Shown here: piece after piece, positions 14,730 through 15,109 of the stretch | Layout of the letters: each line of letters starts with the position of its first letter | Numbering within the stretch: position 1 is the first letter of the stretch | Assembly: GCA_937938065.1 (NCBI GenBank) | Contig: CALDBH010000085.1 | Coordinates: 1 to 15,109, forward strand | Direction: 5' to 3' | Source of the DNA: an uncultured Sulfurovum sp. | Lineage (GTDB): Bacteria; Campylobacterota; Campylobacteria; Campylobacterales; Sulfurovaceae | DNA length: 15,109 bases | The notes under the pieces: model-generated | Database searches by the model: none | What the model saw: the letters and a program-made list of their open reading frames with translations, nothing else | Told to the model about the DNA's origin: nothing | Position numbers and translations under genes: made by a program

Positions 14730-14802
14730 TGCTAATTTAAAAATTAAAATAGAATAATACTTAAAAACTAAAATAATAAATGGTTGAGATTTCTCTGTAG
14801 TT

Positions 14803-14888
14803 TGCTGTATATTTGAAGGTTGCTGCGAAGGAGTGTACGCCCAGTACATGACTGAGCCAACTCCTTCAAAGATGCAGTAAAATACTGC
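14803..14888. other. Structured intergenic element downstream of fusA with alternative stems
   Basis: Three stems can be drawn. The outer stem pairs 14803-14819 with 14863-14879 (16 of 17 positions pair, including two G-U pairs if read as plus-strand RNA). An inner stem GAAGGAGT / ACTCCTTC pairs 14827-14834 with 14860-14867. A small hairpin GCAGTA-AAA-TACTGC covers 14874-14888. The outer stem shares bases with both others, so they are mutually exclusive. Within the loop TGTAC-GCCCA-GTACA (14834-14848) is a further short stem. It lies in the 190-base gap between the hypothetical gene and fusA; the rest of the gap is AT-rich. It could be a regulatory RNA, a 3' UTR or terminator of fusA, or a copy of a dispersed palindromic repeat; I cannot choose from one copy. 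Confidence 0.5.
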
Positions 14889-14894
14889 GCAATA

Positions 14895-15109
14895 TTAACT
14901 ATTTCTTTTTTCGATGATCTCTTTAGCTACATTCTGTGGAACTTCTTCATAGTGATCAAATTCCATAGCATATGTTGCACGACCTTGAGTCATTGAACGT
15001 AGGTCTGTTGAGTATCCGAACATTTCAGAAAGTGGTACAAACGCATTAACGATTTTGTTACCAGCTCTGTCATCCATACCTGATACTTGACCACGTCTTT
15101 TAGCAACGT
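14895..15109 (-). CDS. fusA: Elongation factor G, C-terminal fragment (5' part beyond window)
   Basis: Ribosomal translocase GTPase; only the last 71 codons lie in the window, the frame staying open to the right edge. The fragment reads [17 protein letters not shown], then [37 protein letters not shown] and KEIIEKRNS at the end. This is the canonical domain IV/V end of EF-G, with the normal C-terminus. The Met at 15077 is internal, not a start. By analogy with relatives rpsL and rpsG would be expected further upstream on the minus strand (outside the window). Its transcript runs into the structured element at 14803-14888. Nothing is odd in the visible part. Confidence 0.95.
   Translation of the reverse strand, partial: VAKRRGQVSGMDDRAGNKIVNAFVPLSEMFGYSTDLRSMTQGRATYAMEFDHYEEVPQNVAKEIIEKRNS

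Noticed and set aside
14833..14880. Short ORF (GTG or ATG at 14848) encoding a peptide ending MTEPTPSKMQ within the structured element
   Set aside because: Spacing from the AAGGAG to the ATG is about 14 bases, and the GTG overlaps it; the base pairing explains the sequence better than coding. A leader peptide cannot be excluded.
1..15109. CRISPR array, IS element, tRNA, rRNA or novel defence system
   Set aside because: No spaced direct repeats, transposase, terminal inverted repeats around a gene, or RNA gene signatures were seen; most genes are recognisable housekeeping functions.

Overview
The window looks like a chromosomal segment of a Campylobacterota (epsilonproteobacterial) genome, probably from the Sulfurovum/Sulfurimonas side of the phylum. 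This is inferred from the low-to-moderate GC content, tightly packed and overlapping genes, extended -10 promoters of the TGnTAnAAT type with poor -35 boxes, the short RqcH protein, the form of LeuC, and the 771-residue GyrB. No database search was possible, so genus-level placement is tentative.

Left part (1-4432): a D-2-hydroxyacid dehydrogenase truncated by the window edge overlaps a succinate dehydrogenase/fumarate reductase flavoprotein, which overlaps its iron-sulfur partner. The pair is non-classical: the histidine that normally carries covalent FAD is glutamine, the usual [3Fe-4S] site has a fourth cysteine, and no membrane anchor or CCG-domain subunit follows. leuC (3-isopropylmalate dehydratase large subunit) converges on this operon with overlapping stop codons.

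Middle part (4433-9323): a divergent promoter region separates leuC from a compact rqcH (NFACT family, ribosome quality control). A consensus extended -10 then precedes a four-gene run: cdsA (phospholipid precursor synthesis), dxr (isoprenoid precursor synthesis), an RBBP9-type serine hydrolase and tsaD (tRNA t6A modification). The last three are joined by short gaps or overlaps.

Right part (9324-15109): gyrB is translationally coupled (TAATG) to a membrane-anchored protein with degenerate GGDEF and EAL domains, followed by queF (queuosine pathway) and a hairpin terminator. Then come a small CI-like helix-turn-helix protein, a DUF2853 protein with a near-consensus sigma-70 promoter, an unrecognised 121-residue protein on the minus strand, and the 3' end of fusA (EF-G) on the minus strand. 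Between the last two is an intergenic element able to form mutually exclusive stems; it is the least explained non-coding structure here.

Most of the window is core metabolism and information processing. I found no CRISPR array, IS element, tRNA, rRNA or phage module. The points most worth following up are the non-classical flavoprotein/Fe-S pair, the gyrB-coupled inactive c-di-GMP-type protein, and the structured element downstream of fusA.
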